From positions 46,216-110,215 of the forward strand of contig JAUSAG010000013.1 of assembly GCA_030652995.1 (NCBI GenBank): 64,000 bases of DNA, given 5' to 3'. The translations under genes and the position numbers were made by a program. This document shows positions 1 to 7,906 of this stretch, piece by piece (positions within the stretch are counted from its first letter, which is position 1; each line of letters begins with the position of its first letter). The stretch comes from Methylotenera sp. GTDB taxonomy: Bacteria > Pseudomonadota > Gammaproteobacteria > Burkholderiales > Methylophilaceae. The notes under the pieces were generated by a model that was not told the DNA's origin, did not search any database, and saw only the letters and a program-made list of their open reading frames with translations.

Positions 1-758
1 TAAATAGCCGCGGCAAGCGGGTCAGTTTCAGCCTCAATCTTTGGCAGAATGCCATTGATGACCAAATGCTGTTGTTTCAGACCAATGCCTGCCAGCTCTT
101 CGTGTGTACGGGCAACTTCACGCAATGTGGATTGCTGCGCACGTGCGACTAGAATCAGTCTTGTACGCTTACCATCAGCAAGTGCATCTACAGCGGCTTC
201 GTATTGTTCACGCTGTTTCTCAAGTCCAGCTAAAGGGCCAAGGCAGGAGGCATTACCTTTACCTTTTTCTAGGAAGCCGCTCCATGCACCCGGCAACTGA
301 AGCAGGCGAATCGTGTGCCCAGTCGGTGCAGTATCAAAAATAATGTGGTCGTAATTGTAAGTGACAGGTGAATCGATCAGTAGTGCGGTGAACTCATCAA
401 ATGCGGCAATCTCAGTCGTACATGCACCTGAGAGCTGCTCTTCAATGCCTTTAACTACATCATCAGGTAAGATGCCACGCACGGGACCGACAATACGGTC
501 ACGATAACCCTGCGCTGCTGCTTGCGGGTCTATTTCAAGTGCGGCTAAATTAGGTACGGCTGGAACCGCAGTAATATGATTGCCGATGTTAATACCAAAT
601 ACTTGTCCGACATTAGATGCTGGATCCGTACTCACCAACAGTACACGTTTTCCGCTCTCAGCCAATTGAATGGCAGTTGCGCAGGCGATGGAAGTCTTAC
701 CTACGCCACCTTTACCAGTAAAGAAAAGAAAGCGGGGTGGTTGTTTAAGAAATAGCAT
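1..758 (-). CDS. arsA: Arsenite-transporting ATPase ArsA (partial, C-terminal part beyond window edge)
   Basis: ArsA is the cytosolic ATPase that energises an arsenite efflux permease. The visible 252 codons start at ATG 758 with MLFLKQPPRFLFF followed by the deviant Walker A motif TGKGGVGKTS (about residues 14-23). LLVSTDPASNVGQVFG and the switch II motif DTAPTGHT follow, and the metalloid-binding cysteines appear in SGACTTEI and GNASCLG, matching Cys113 and Cys172 of the E. coli protein. The third cysteine and the second half of the family's roughly 590-residue double ATPase lie outside the window, so I cannot tell whether this is the double or the single form. It follows arsD by about 40 nt as the last visible gene of arsR-arsC-arsD-arsA. 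Confidence 0.95.
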   Translation of the reverse strand, partial: MLFLKQPPRFLFFTGKGGVGKTSIACATAIQLAESGKRVLLVSTDPASNVGQVFGINIGNHITAVPAVPNLAALEIDPQAAAQGYRDRIVGPVRGILPDDVVKGIEEQLSGACTTEIAAFDEFTALLIDSPVTYNYDHIIFDTAPTGHTIRLLQLPGAWSGFLEKGKGNASCLGPLAGLEKQREQYEAAVDALADGKRTRLILVARAQQSTLREVARTHEELAGIGLKQQHLVINGILPKIEAETDPLAAAI

Positions 759-797
759 CTAATTTACCTTAAGATTGAGTCAAAGTTTGTGGTGCTA

Positions 798-1160
798 TTA
801 ACAGCACTTGCCGCCACTGCAACATCCAGTTACTGGTTGCACTTCAATCACGGTGGCTATTCCAGCCCAGCGCGCAAGCTCAATGCGATTTGGATAACGA
901 CCAGCCAAAGCAAACTCACCATCCACCAGAATCAGCGGCAATGCCTCTTGGCCGGAACGCTCAAGAAAATCTCGCACCACCTTGTTATTGGCAAAATCCA
1001 TGGGTTGTTGCGCGAGATTGAAGCGCTCAATTAGCGCGCCATTATTTCTAGCCCAATCTGCATCGGCTGAGAAATTGACTAATTGTTGATCGACTTCTGT
1101 TCCGCACACACCACTGCTACAGCACATTGCGGGGTCAAACACTTGTATTGTTTTTGTCAT
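798..1160 (-). CDS. arsD: Arsenic metallochaperone ArsD
   Basis: ArsD hands trivalent arsenic or antimony to ArsA and is a weak secondary repressor in some operons. The 120-residue protein has the family length and begins MTKTIQVFDPAMCCSSGVCG, which carries the metalloid-binding trio Cys12, Cys13 and Cys18. Two further vicinal pairs close the protein (GCCSGGKCC, Cys112-113 and Cys119-120), as in plasmid R773 ArsD. It lies between arsC (9 nt upstream) and arsA, the usual context where ArsD-ArsA act together. The full set of cysteine pairs suggests a functional chaperone. Confidence 0.95.
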   Translation of the reverse strand: MTKTIQVFDPAMCCSSGVCGTEVDQQLVNFSADADWARNNGALIERFNLAQQPMDFANNKVVRDFLERSGQEALPLILVDGEFALAGRYPNRIELARWAGIATVIEVQPVTGCCSGGKCC

Positions 1161-1169
1161 GATATTTCC

Positions 1170-1649
1170 TTAAGTAATATTAGCTGCAATCTTATCCATC
1201 TCAGCTTTAAGTGCGGCCTTATCATGCTTGAGTGTCTCTAAAGGTAGCGCTAGAAAAGCATCAATACGCGCCCGCAGAATGCTATACGCCTTAACGAATG
1301 CAGCATCAATCTCTTCATCGGTGCCAGTCGCATGTGCCGGGTCTTCAACACCCCAATGACTTCTTAATACTGGGCCTAGGTAAGCTGGGCAGGTTTCATT
1401 TGCTGCGTTACCGCATACTGAAATCACAATATCAGGTGTGGCTGGCAAATTTTCCCATGATTTGCTGTGATAACCCTCTGTTGATATGCCTTCACGCGCT
1501 AATAATGCCAGTGAACGTGGATGCACATAACCAGCTGGCTTGCTACCAGCGCTCATTGCATGCCAGCCAGCAGGAGCAAGATGGTTGAAAGTTGCCTCGC
1601 CTAGTATGGAGCGGCAGGAATTACCTGTACATAAAAAGAGAACGTTCAT
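1170..1649 (-). CDS. arsC: Arsenate reductase, low-molecular-weight phosphatase type
   Basis: Reduces arsenate to arsenite in the cytosol before export. The N-terminus MNVLFLCTGNSCRS contains the C-X5-R phosphatase loop (Cys7 to Arg13). A redox pair follows in SVCGNAANETCP (Cys79 and Cys87), and EDPAHATG supplies the DP general-acid segment. The cysteine spacing is one residue longer than Cys82-Cys89 of S. aureus pI258 ArsC, as is common in Gram-negative members of this class. The 159-residue protein is slightly longer than the 131-residue Gram-positive form because of a charged C-terminal helix. It sits 3 nt after arsR and 9 nt before arsD in one transcription unit. Confidence 0.95.
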   Translation of the reverse strand: MNVLFLCTGNSCRSILGEATFNHLAPAGWHAMSAGSKPAGYVHPRSLALLAREGISTEGYHSKSWENLPATPDIVISVCGNAANETCPAYLGPVLRSHWGVEDPAHATGTDEEIDAAFVKAYSILRARIDAFLALPLETLKHDKAALKAEMDKIAANIT

Positions 1650-1652
1650 TGT

Positions 1653-2024
1653 TTATACCTCAGTTGAATCAATTGAAATAGGCGGTAGCACACTTGACGA
1701 GCAAGCTGAAGCTGATCGAATATCTACACATTTTTCTGGATGACCAGCACAACACTCTTCAGTTAGATAGGCAATCATGTCTAGCATCATGGGGAAGTTA
1801 GCGCGATACCTTTGGTAGCGCCCCTCCTGCTCAACAGACACCATCTTTGCATAGGACATCGCCTTGAGATGAAAAGACAAATTGTTTGGGGGTATATCTA
1901 AAGCAGTCGCTATTTCACCCGCGACCATACCATCCAAACCCTTTTTAACTAAGAGTCTAAATACGTCCAAACGCACGCTTGAAGAAAGGGATTCAAAGAT
2001 TGTTGTTGCTGTAATTTTATCCAT
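1653..2024 (-). CDS. arsR: ArsR-family metalloid-responsive repressor
   Basis: Winged-helix repressor that probably releases the ars promoter when As(III) binds. The fold is visible as TATTIFESLSSSVRLDVFR, the recognition region DIPPNNLSFHLKAM (about residues 43-56) and a C-terminal helix. The classical ELCVCDL cysteine site in the DNA-binding helix is absent. The likely sensor is the C-terminal cluster Cys91-Cys92...Cys99 (EECCAGHPEKC), plus Cys108, resembling the C-terminal site of Acidithiobacillus ferrooxidans ArsR. It is the first gene of the operon, diverging from the thioesterase relic at 2105. Confidence 0.93.
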   Translation of the reverse strand: MDKITATTIFESLSSSVRLDVFRLLVKKGLDGMVAGEIATALDIPPNNLSFHLKAMSYAKMVSVEQEGRYQRYRANFPMMLDMIAYLTEECCAGHPEKCVDIRSASACSSSVLPPISIDSTEV

Positions 2025-2035
2025 GTGAATATATT

Positions 2036-2046
2036 ACAACTGTTGT
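2036..2046. promoter_or_regulatory. Candidate ArsR operator
   Basis: A perfect 11-nt dyad, ACAAC-T-GTTGT, lies 12 nt upstream of the arsR start inside an AT-rich stretch that would hold the ars promoter. The position suits autorepression. The assignment rests on symmetry and location only; the dyad is short. Confidence 0.4.
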
Positions 2047-2104
2047 TGAAATATTGCATAGTAATTTTTTACTACGCATACAAAATATCAATCGGGAGAT
2101 TAAG

Positions 2105-2314
2105 ATGAGTGAACGTGAACTTGAGTAATACTTATACGAACATATTCCACTTTCACTTGCCATGCAAATCTGCGTGGTGGATGTGCGAGTGCGAGATGAT
2201 AGCGTTACCTTGCGTGCACTATTGGCACCGAACGTCAATCACAGCAGCACTATATTTGGTGGTAGTGCTTCTGCGGTGGCGATTCTTGTTGCATGGTCAC
2301 TCGGTTATGTGTAA
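2105..2314 (+). pseudogene. Decayed hotdog thioesterase (YiiD C-terminal type)
   Basis: The reading frame from ATG 2105 (with GGGAG upstream) gives MSERELE, a TAA stop, then YLYEHIPLSLAMQICV, APNVNHSSTIFGGSASAV and AWSLGYV before a second TAA at 2312. This matches the start of the YiiD-type hotdog thioesterase family, which has glutamine at the first stop (CAA to TAA), but only about 69 of roughly 150 codons remain. The gene is therefore broken twice: by a nonsense codon at position 8 and by loss of the C-terminal half. It diverges from arsR, and the truncation may date from rearrangement at the nearby island junction. Confidence 0.7.
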
Positions 2315-2490
2315 ATAAATAATGTAGGCGTTTCTTACAACATTGTTATCCAACGGAACATCATGGAATATAAAGGGAAAATAGTTGGAAAATTTGAAGG
2401 GGATTTCGTGGTTATAAAGGCAATTTGACTGACTTATAGTTTACCCATGGAATGTTGTTGGTAGGTGAAAAGCGAATAGGCAATAAAAAA

Positions 2491-2514
2491 GGGTTAAGCC
2501 GTTAAGCCTAACCC
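2491..2514 (-). terminator. Hairpin beside the outer tRNA-Arg fragment
   Basis: GGGTTA (2491-2496) pairs with TAACCC (2509-2514) around a loop containing CCGTTAAG, flanked by an A-run at 2485-2490 that reads as a U-run on the minus strand. Similar hairpins with a CGTTAA loop sit at the same place relative to the tRNA fragment at 5790 and the intact tRNA-Arg at 19811. The terminator therefore appears to have been duplicated along with the tRNA 3' end. Confidence 0.55.
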
Positions 2515-2526
2515 CTTGATATTACT

Positions 2527-2580
2527 ACCGGTATTTGGTGCGCCCGGAGCGATTCGAACGCCCTACCCCTTGGTTCGTAG
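2527..2580 (-). repeat. Partial tRNA-Arg 3' end, outer att-like copy
   Basis: From 2536 to 2580 the sequence repeats the 3' half of the intact tRNA-Arg(ACG) (CCA end, acceptor 3' strand, T arm and most of the anticodon arm) with one substitution. Similarity to the flank of the intact gene begins at 2527. It stops at CGTAG in the anticodon loop, after which the sequence is unrelated. Such a fragment is what remains where a tRNA-targeting integrase inserted an element. It is not a functional tRNA because the 5' half is missing. Confidence 0.85.
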
Positions 2581-2877
2581 GGGCGGGTTAGGTATTAAAT
2601 ATTATTAAAAACAACAGCTTACAACGTCTGCAAATTTCATTTTTAGCTGTATTAAGCCACAATATCATACAATTTAGTGCTGTTATGTTACGTTTTCCCT
2701 ACGGTATATCTAAGCTATTTATGGAGAGAATCCATTTCTAACTAGATTTCTCATTGCATTTTGCATATCTATTGGTGGCGCCGGCGTAACTCGGCAGATG
2801 GTAGCAATGCTGTTTCATTTTTAGCTTCAAACGTAGCGTAATTAGCTACATTATTTAGTAATGAGTATACTGAATAA
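2581..2877. other. Non-coding stretch inside the inner island
   Basis: AT-rich DNA between the tRNA-Arg fragment and the 3' end of the RloB-like gene. No open frame with recognisable protein content, RNA gene or strong hairpin was seen. Confidence 0.6.
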
Positions 2878-3546
2878 TCAAGCGGATGGGATTTGCCCCA
2901 AATTTATGAGTCGATATACTAATTCATCTACATTGGTGTATGGGTTTTCACTTTGGAGCCTATCACGCTCTGCCTTTAATGTAGCCGCATTTTGAAATGC
3001 AGTCTTTAAGTTATCTTTTGTTTTATTGAAATTACCAGCCTGACCTTTTCCGTAGCCGTTTATTCGATCTGCCTGACTTAACAAACTGATTATTTGATTT
3101 CTATGGCTATGACGAGTAACGCATTCAAAATGTAGCAGCAGCCAAAGCTCAAAACACGGGTTGGATTGTATCGCTGTAAATTTAATTAGTTGTTTGAGGT
3201 CATTCTTATGCTTATCATTTATAGCATTAACTTTTTGAACCGCATTGTTAAAGCTTTGATGATCATCCCGATCAAACACACAATATACTTGCTCCCATTT
3301 TCTTGTTCGCAAGCACTCATCTAAGGAATATTCTACAATTTGTAATGGTGATGTGCCGTATGCACTATGTGTCACTTTTACGTTTGCAGTTTGTAATTTA
3401 TAGAACTCTCTAATTTCCTGAAAATATAATGGCTCAGTTTTTTCTCCTTCGCAAACAATCAGGATGCGATCGTAGCTTGCACGTTTATTCTGTTTTCTTT
3501 CAAGTTGAGCACGCTGCCTAATTTTTGGTGAGTTCTCTATCGACAT
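2878..3546 (-). CDS. RloB-like protein, probable TOPRIM-type defence effector
   Basis: A 222-residue protein of the RloB family. Three conserved blocks are visible: an acidic N-terminal motif in LIVCEGEKTEPLYF (residues 29-42), an acidic cluster VYCVFDRDDH (87-96), and SNPCFELWLLLHFE (128-141). A glutamate in a VEG-like turn followed by DxD is the arrangement of TOPRIM nucleases, so I infer a TOPRIM-like effector. The start is 2 nt after the stop of the ATPase gene, so both are one operon. The pair resembles the ATPase/TOPRIM architecture of OLD-like and PARIS-type anti-phage systems, but I cannot assign it to a named system. Confidence 0.85.
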   Translation of the reverse strand: MSIENSPKIRQRAQLERKQNKRASYDRILIVCEGEKTEPLYFQEIREFYKLQTANVKVTHSAYGTSPLQIVEYSLDECLRTRKWEQVYCVFDRDDHQSFNNAVQKVNAINDKHKNDLKQLIKFTAIQSNPCFELWLLLHFECVTRHSHRNQIISLLSQADRINGYGKGQAGNFNKTKDNLKTAFQNAATLKAERDRLQSENPYTNVDELVYRLINLGQIPSA

Positions 3547-3548
3547 GC

Positions 3549-4802
3549 TTACATTTTCCCATTCTTAAAGAATGGCAATGCACCATATCTACCGCTTAAA
3601 TATCCAGTTTCTAAGGCTTCATTTTTGCGTGGGCTGAAATCAGAAAGCGGGTAAAGCGATGACGCTTGCTCTCTGTCTTTTTCAACAAACCAAACTTGGT
3701 CCCGCCTAAATAGCTCCGGGTCTAGTAGGGAGGTGTCGTGAGTTGTGAAAATAAGCTGAGCACCTTTTGTATTTAGCGTGGAGTGAAATAATTCCACCAG
3801 ACGCCTCACTAGAAGAGGGTGCAAGCTACTGTCTAGCTCGTCCACAATAAGTGTCCGGCCTTTATTCAAAATATCAAGAATAGGGCCAGCGAGGAACAGT
3901 AAGCGTTGCGTCCCTAAAGATTCATCATTAAGACCAAATACAGCTTTACCTTTGTCTGTTTCATGATGAAACTGGACTTCATTTATTTCCTGTTCTTCGC
4001 TACGCACTTCTGTTTTGTTTGCAGTAAGATCAAAATGCAAAGATTGCCCTGGAACTTTCCGAGTAACAATATTGATGTCTGCAATACTGATATCAGCGGC
4101 GGTCAAAAAATCACATATCAGTTGCTTGCCATCTGATTGCTTAAGCATATCAACAGAGAACTGTGGATTAAGTGGCGATATTTCATTGAAAATGGTTAAC
4201 ATGTTATTAAACCAATCAAAGATTGGCCGTAACTGAGAGCTATTTAATTGAACAGCCATTGATAAGAATAATGAGTTTGATCGCGTTGCATTTTCCCATA
4301 AGCTTTTAGAACCTTTAAGACCAGAGCTAAACTCATAAATATCTTTATTGGCGATTAGGTCGTAGTGGCGTTCAAACCATTGTTGAGGTTTGAAAGCTTT
4401 GTATACAAGTAAATATTCTTTTGTAATTCTTTGTGTATTAAGTTCAAAGCCATATTGATACCGTACGCCTTCTAGTATGAAAGTAGCTTCAAATTCAGTA
4501 TTGCCACTTTCCGAGACGCTGTCTAGACGGAAAGTCTGAGCATTAAAGGTTTGACTTGGTTGCATTAAAGAAGCAGATTCAACCACCACTCCACGCATGT
4601 ATTGTATCGCCTTCACTAGATTAGATTTGCCGCCAGCATTAGGGCCGTATATAACCGCACTTCTAAGTAGTGATGGCGCAACTTTAATACCTGAAACAAG
4701 AGTGTTGGTTTCTTTTAGCGACTTGTCCGAAGACGCGACTAAGCTCAACACCTGTTCATCTCGTATGGATCTGAAATTGCGAACGCGAAATTCAATTAGC
4801 AT
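3549..4802 (-). CDS. OLD/RloA-like AAA (ABC-type) ATPase
   Basis: An ABC-type AAA ATPase of the AAA_15/AAA_21 group. I place the start at ATG 4802 (MLIEFRVRNFRSIRDEQ), the usual beginning of these proteins; an ATG at 4844 adds 14 hydrophobic residues. Visible are Walker A YGPNAGGKSN (about residues 52-61), a signature-like segment DESLGTQRLLFLA, Walker B plus D-loop LIVDELDSSLHP and the switch LIFTTHDTSLLDP. Such ATPases usually act as the sensing or gating partner of a nuclease, which fits the RloB-like gene directly downstream. Upstream lie an XRE-regulator relic and AT-rich DNA with an imperfect dyad at about 4982-5001 that may be promoter related. Confidence 0.88.
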   Translation of the reverse strand: MLIEFRVRNFRSIRDEQVLSLVASSDKSLKETNTLVSGIKVAPSLLRSAVIYGPNAGGKSNLVKAIQYMRGVVVESASLMQPSQTFNAQTFRLDSVSESGNTEFEATFILEGVRYQYGFELNTQRITKEYLLVYKAFKPQQWFERHYDLIANKDIYEFSSGLKGSKSLWENATRSNSLFLSMAVQLNSSQLRPIFDWFNNMLTIFNEISPLNPQFSVDMLKQSDGKQLICDFLTAADISIADINIVTRKVPGQSLHFDLTANKTEVRSEEQEINEVQFHHETDKGKAVFGLNDESLGTQRLLFLAGPILDILNKGRTLIVDELDSSLHPLLVRRLVELFHSTLNTKGAQLIFTTHDTSLLDPELFRRDQVWFVEKDREQASSLYPLSDFSPRKNEALETGYLSGRYGALPFFKNGKM

Positions 4803-5085
4803 TTTATTTATCAATATTGTATAAAATATAACAATATTCTGCACTATTTGTGTAAAAAATCAATTTATTTATTAAAAATGTTCGATTATTAAGTCTTATG
4901 GCTATCTGAAACTTACGTTAATGAGTTACATTTGCGCTTAAAGTTATTCAGCAGCTGTGTTTGACATCAATATTGGAAATTATCGACATAAGTGTCCGAT
5001 ATTTATGGCATTAAATCTAAAAATGTCTAAAGTATCAGACTGCTCTCGGATTTAAGTCTTAACTTTATTTTCCATGCCAGTAAAT

Positions 5086-5431
5086 GAATTACTACAATTT
5101 TGTAGAACGCACGTAAGTCATTGCTGCGGGAACTGATGCGGGCTATCTTTCACGTATTGAACGCGGTGAGCGGCAACCGTCACTTCCTCTGCTTGAAAGT
5201 ATTGCATCGGCTTTGGAGGTTAAAACATCAGCAATCTATATTGCCGCTGAAGGTTTAGAGAGCCCCTTAGCCCAAGAAGATTCGTCTCAAATTAATTTTG
5301 GAACTGACTTTTCGGAAGATGCCATTCAATTACGTTCGGTATTTCGTGAACTATCAAAAGAGAATAGGCGTTTGGCTGTTGATTTGCTTAATGCACTTTG
5401 TCGAAACCAAAAGGAATCACCCGCTCAGTAA
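5086..5431 (+). pseudogene. Truncated XRE-family transcriptional regulator
   Basis: From about 5130 the frame reads AAGTDAGYLSRIERGERQPS followed by LPLLESIASALEV, an XRE-type helix-turn-helix recognition region, and continues to a stop at 5429. The expected N-terminal helix appears just upstream in another frame (NARKS, about 5105-5119), so a deletion has removed part of the helix-turn-helix and shifted the frame. The first in-frame ATG is 5213, past the DNA-binding domain. It probably once regulated the divergent ATPase/RloB operon and looks non-functional now. Confidence 0.7.
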
Positions 5432-5755
5432 CTCCAATCCTCATGCCCCAGCGCTGAGCTGTTAAGCTCTTCTCGACGCCTTGTGAGGGAGATTGAACAA
5501 ATCAGAGGCAATGTAAGTCCCATTTAAAATATACGGGAAAGGTTTGCCGAGTTGTTCTCAAATATTCCGGAGTGGAATCAGATTGAGGATTTGCAGTTGG
5601 AGATGCCTGAGTTGGTTATGCCGGATATTGTGAATTTCAATCTAGTGGATTTTTGATTGAACAAAAGGTGATGGGTAGTTATGGGGGGTAAAGAAGATGG
5701 CAAGCACGTAAATATTTTGTGAGCGTGCCCCCGGCGTGACCCCGGAAAAACAAAA
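5432..5755 (+). other. Degraded coding DNA between XRE relic and tRNA-Arg fragment
   Basis: Two start-less fragments can be read: one ending RRLVREIEQIRGNVSPI before a stop at about 5525, and one from 5528 to 5656 containing FAELFSNIPEWNQIEDLQ and ending IVNFNLVDF. Neither has a start codon in a sensible place and neither family is recognised. They look like remnants of one or two island genes. Confidence 0.35.
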
Positions 5756-5779
5756 GGGATTAGCCGTTAAGCTAACCCC
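5756..5779 (-). terminator. Hairpin beside the middle tRNA-Arg fragment
   Basis: GGGATTAGC (5756-5764) pairs with GCTAACCCC (5771-5779) around CGTTAA, flanked by A-rich DNA on the low side. It is the second member of the hairpin family that accompanies each tRNA-Arg copy. Confidence 0.6.
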
Positions 5780-5789
5780 TTGTTTTTAT

Positions 5790-5834
5790 TGGTGCGCCCG
5801 GAGCGATTCGAACGCCCTACCCCTTGGTTCGTAG
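5790..5834 (-). repeat. Partial tRNA-Arg 3' end, island junction (att-like)
   Basis: Repeats the tRNA-Arg(ACG) 3' half from the CCA complement through the anticodon loop (ending near CGTAG). It carries the same G-to-T change in the T arm as the copy at 2536, so these two fragments are closer to each other than to the intact gene. It marks the border between the inner island and the integrase-bearing island. Confidence 0.87.
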
Positions 5835-5984
5835 CAAGTTAAATGATTGTTTAAGTAAATATCTCCTTGTACCGATTTAGACGTTATTGGATATTAAATA
5901 TCTATATATAACAGTTAGTTAATCTTTAATTTGCAATTGCTACTTGTCCATTATAGTTTATTGCAATACAATAAAATCCACGGT

Positions 5985-6009
5985 TTTTTAGGACGCCATT
6001 AGGACGCGG
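5985..6009 (+). repeat. Left copy of 25-nt island-end repeat (TTAGGACG pair)
   Basis: TTTTTAGGACG, three variable bases, then TTAGGACGCGG. The same 25-nt unit, differing in the three central bases, recurs at 19721-19745 near the other island end. The internal TTAGGACG is itself repeated 14 nt apart in both copies. The unit abuts the integrase start, so it may be an integrase arm site, an autoregulatory site, or a duplicated int 5' end. Confidence 0.7.
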
Positions 6010-7403
6010 TGGATAACATGACAAAAGCAATCACAGTTAAAGCAATTGAATCTGCCAAGCCAAAAGAGAAGGAATATAAGCTTACGGTTGATCGTAGTTT
6101 GTATATCCGAGTGTCTACGAGTGGGATAAAAACTTGGCTAGTGCGTTATGTTGTCGATGGCGTTCAAAAGCAATACAGACTTCCAAAACCATTTGGCACT
6201 AGCGGTGATGGATTTATGTCGCTGGCCGAAGCTAAATCCTTTAATGCCAACATTCAATCCCTTGCTCGTGACGGTATCGACTATCAAACTCAGCAAATAG
6301 AACAGAAGCAGATAAAAGCCGATGCAGCAGAGCAACATAAAAATGAAGCATCAACATTTAATGATCTATATTTGATTTGGCTACGAGATGGCGTTAATCG
6401 CTCTGATGGCAATAGATATATTTCACAATCATTTAGCAAGCATGCTATTCCTGTACTTGGCGCGATAGAAATTCGCAAGCTGACAGAGCATCACTTGAGA
6501 AAAGCATATAGATTAATTATTGAAAGTGGGAAAGTTGCTACCGCTGTAGAGTTATCTAAGGACATTGGGCAAATGCTACGGTGGGCTGAAAAGCGTAAAC
6601 CGTGGCGCGCGCTAATGATTGACGGAAATCCATCGGAATTAGTTGAAATAAAGAAGCTAGTGCCGAAAGGCTACACCAAAGAACGTAAGCGCATGTTGAG
6701 TATTGATGAAATCAAAAAGTTAAAGTTTATTTTTGACAGTACCACGCAATTCTATTTAGATGCACCTAGCAAACGTGGAACTGAACGCCCGCTTAAAAAA
6801 GAAGTGCAAATCGCCATGTGGCTATGTTTAAGCACTATCTGCCGTATTGGCGAATTATTGATGGCGGAATGGAAGCATATAGATTTCAAAGAACGTACTT
6901 GGTTTATTCCAGCCGCCAATACTAAAGGTGAGCAGGGTGCTAAAAAGGATCAACTTGTTCACTTATCTGATTTTGCATTAGATCAATTTAAGCAGTTGCA
7001 GGTATTAACGGGAGATAGCTTTTGGGCTTTTCCCGCAATTTTTAAAGAGGGCCATGTTTGCGTTAAATCAGCTAGTAAGCAGATAGGTGATAGACAGGTG
7101 CAATTTAAGCAACGTAGTAAAACACTGGCTGGTCGCGTTGAAAATAACAGCCTTGTGCTGAGTGACGATGAAGAGTGGACACCACACGATTTACGCAGAA
7201 CAGGGGCAACTTTGATGCAACAACTAAAAGTACCCAGAGATGTGATTAACCTTTGCCAAAATCATGTCATAGGCTCAAAGGTAGACCGAGTTTATTTGCT
7301 TGATGAATATGCCGATGAAAAGCGCGAGGCATGGGAAAAACTTGGTGATAGGGTTGAGGCAATTCTCAACGCTAGTAATGTGGTTATTTTTAAGAGCACA
7401 TAA
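6009..7403 (+). CDS. Tyrosine-recombinase island integrase (DUF4102/P4 type)
   Basis: Site-specific recombinase that most likely inserted this island at the tRNA-Arg 3' end. The 464-residue protein has the N-terminal arm-binding domain of P4-type integrases (YIRVSTSGIKTWLVRYVVDG, about residues 32-51), a core-binding region, and the catalytic set: Arg in STICRIGELL (about 275-284), HDLRRTGATL (about 394-403) and the Tyr region VDRVYLLDEY (about 424-433). I use GTG 6009; ATG 6018 is an alternative. It lies 175 nt inside the tRNA fragment at 5790 and reads into the island. Length and motifs are intact, so it may be active. Confidence 0.93.
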   Translation: MDNMTKAITVKAIESAKPKEKEYKLTVDRSLYIRVSTSGIKTWLVRYVVDGVQKQYRLPKPFGTSGDGFMSLAEAKSFNANIQSLARDGIDYQTQQIEQKQIKADAAEQHKNEASTFNDLYLIWLRDGVNRSDGNRYISQSFSKHAIPVLGAIEIRKLTEHHLRKAYRLIIESGKVATAVELSKDIGQMLRWAEKRKPWRALMIDGNPSELVEIKKLVPKGYTKERKRMLSIDEIKKLKFIFDSTTQFYLDAPSKRGTERPLKKEVQIAMWLCLSTICRIGELLMAEWKHIDFKERTWFIPAANTKGEQGAKKDQLVHLSDFALDQFKQLQVLTGDSFWAFPAIFKEGHVCVKSASKQIGDRQVQFKQRSKTLAGRVENNSLVLSDDEEWTPHDLRRTGATLMQQLKVPRDVINLCQNHVIGSKVDRVYLLDEYADEKREAWEKLGDRVEAILNASNVVIFKST

Positions 7404-7741
7404 TGAGTTGAGGCGTAGTTGCAATTTAACTATTTTTTGATAGCAGTTTAGAACTGCAGTCCAATCGACTCTGGCTGTGACTCTGGCCGCGACTCTGGCT
7501 GTGGCATAATGCCTGATCAAGTTTACGCCAAATTGAAGTCACAAATTCATGAGATTGAACATTGAGGTTCTGGTAGCCCAGTTTCACGGCGGCGGTAGTT
7601 ATATCGCCTGTTTTATTGCACCAACCGCTTGATAACCTTATCACCCAACCCATTTTCTACCTTCTAACTAAAATGTCTCGATCAATGCTGGCTTGATGTA
7701 GAGTAGTTGAACTTTAGCCCATCGAAGACTATACTTTAGTT
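7404..7741. other. Stretch without a convincing gene, including a 12-nt tandem repeat
   Basis: Downstream of the integrase. It contains three tandem copies of a 12-nt unit (GACTCTGGCTGT, middle copy varied) at 7467-7502. A 75-codon open frame on the minus strand (7426-7653) translates through the repeat but has no recognisable domain, so I do not call it a gene. Confidence 0.5.
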
Positions 7742-7906
7742 ATGGTAAAAAACTCATTATTGCAACAGAATCCTTATTTACGCGATGCAAATCTGTATAA
7801 CGCGGCGTTAAGGGTTAATGTTGTTTCCTCAATGGCGATTGAAGGCGTTAAAAAAGCCGCTGAGCGCGCGCTTCCATTACCCACGACCAAAACAGCTAAA
7901 CGCTAA
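7742..7906 (+). CDS. Small protein with Fic-inhibitory-like motif (candidate antitoxin)
   Basis: A 54-residue protein beginning MVKNSLLQQNPYLRDANLYN and containing VVSSMAIEGVKKAAE. The segment S-M-A-I-E-G fits the (S/T)xxxE(G/N) inhibitory helix with which Fic antitoxins block the Fic active site. It meets a decayed fic gene tail-to-tail, the two overlapping by a few bases. Antitoxins are normally upstream of fic on the same strand, so this orientation is unusual. The link is inference from motif and neighbourhood; it could be an unrelated small protein. No strong ribosome-binding site is visible. Confidence 0.5.
   Translation: MVKNSLLQQNPYLRDANLYNAALRVNVVSSMAIEGVKKAAERALPLPTTKTAKR

Noticed and set aside
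2536..2580. Functional tRNA-Arg at 2536 and 5790
   Set aside because: Both lack the 5' half (acceptor 5' strand and D arm), so they can only be integration footprints.
7467..7502. CRISPR or minisatellite
   Set aside because: Only three tandem 12-nt units without spacers and no cas genes.
7426..7653. Minus-strand 75-residue protein
   Set aside because: It reads through the tandem repeat, has no family signature and no clear ribosome-binding site.
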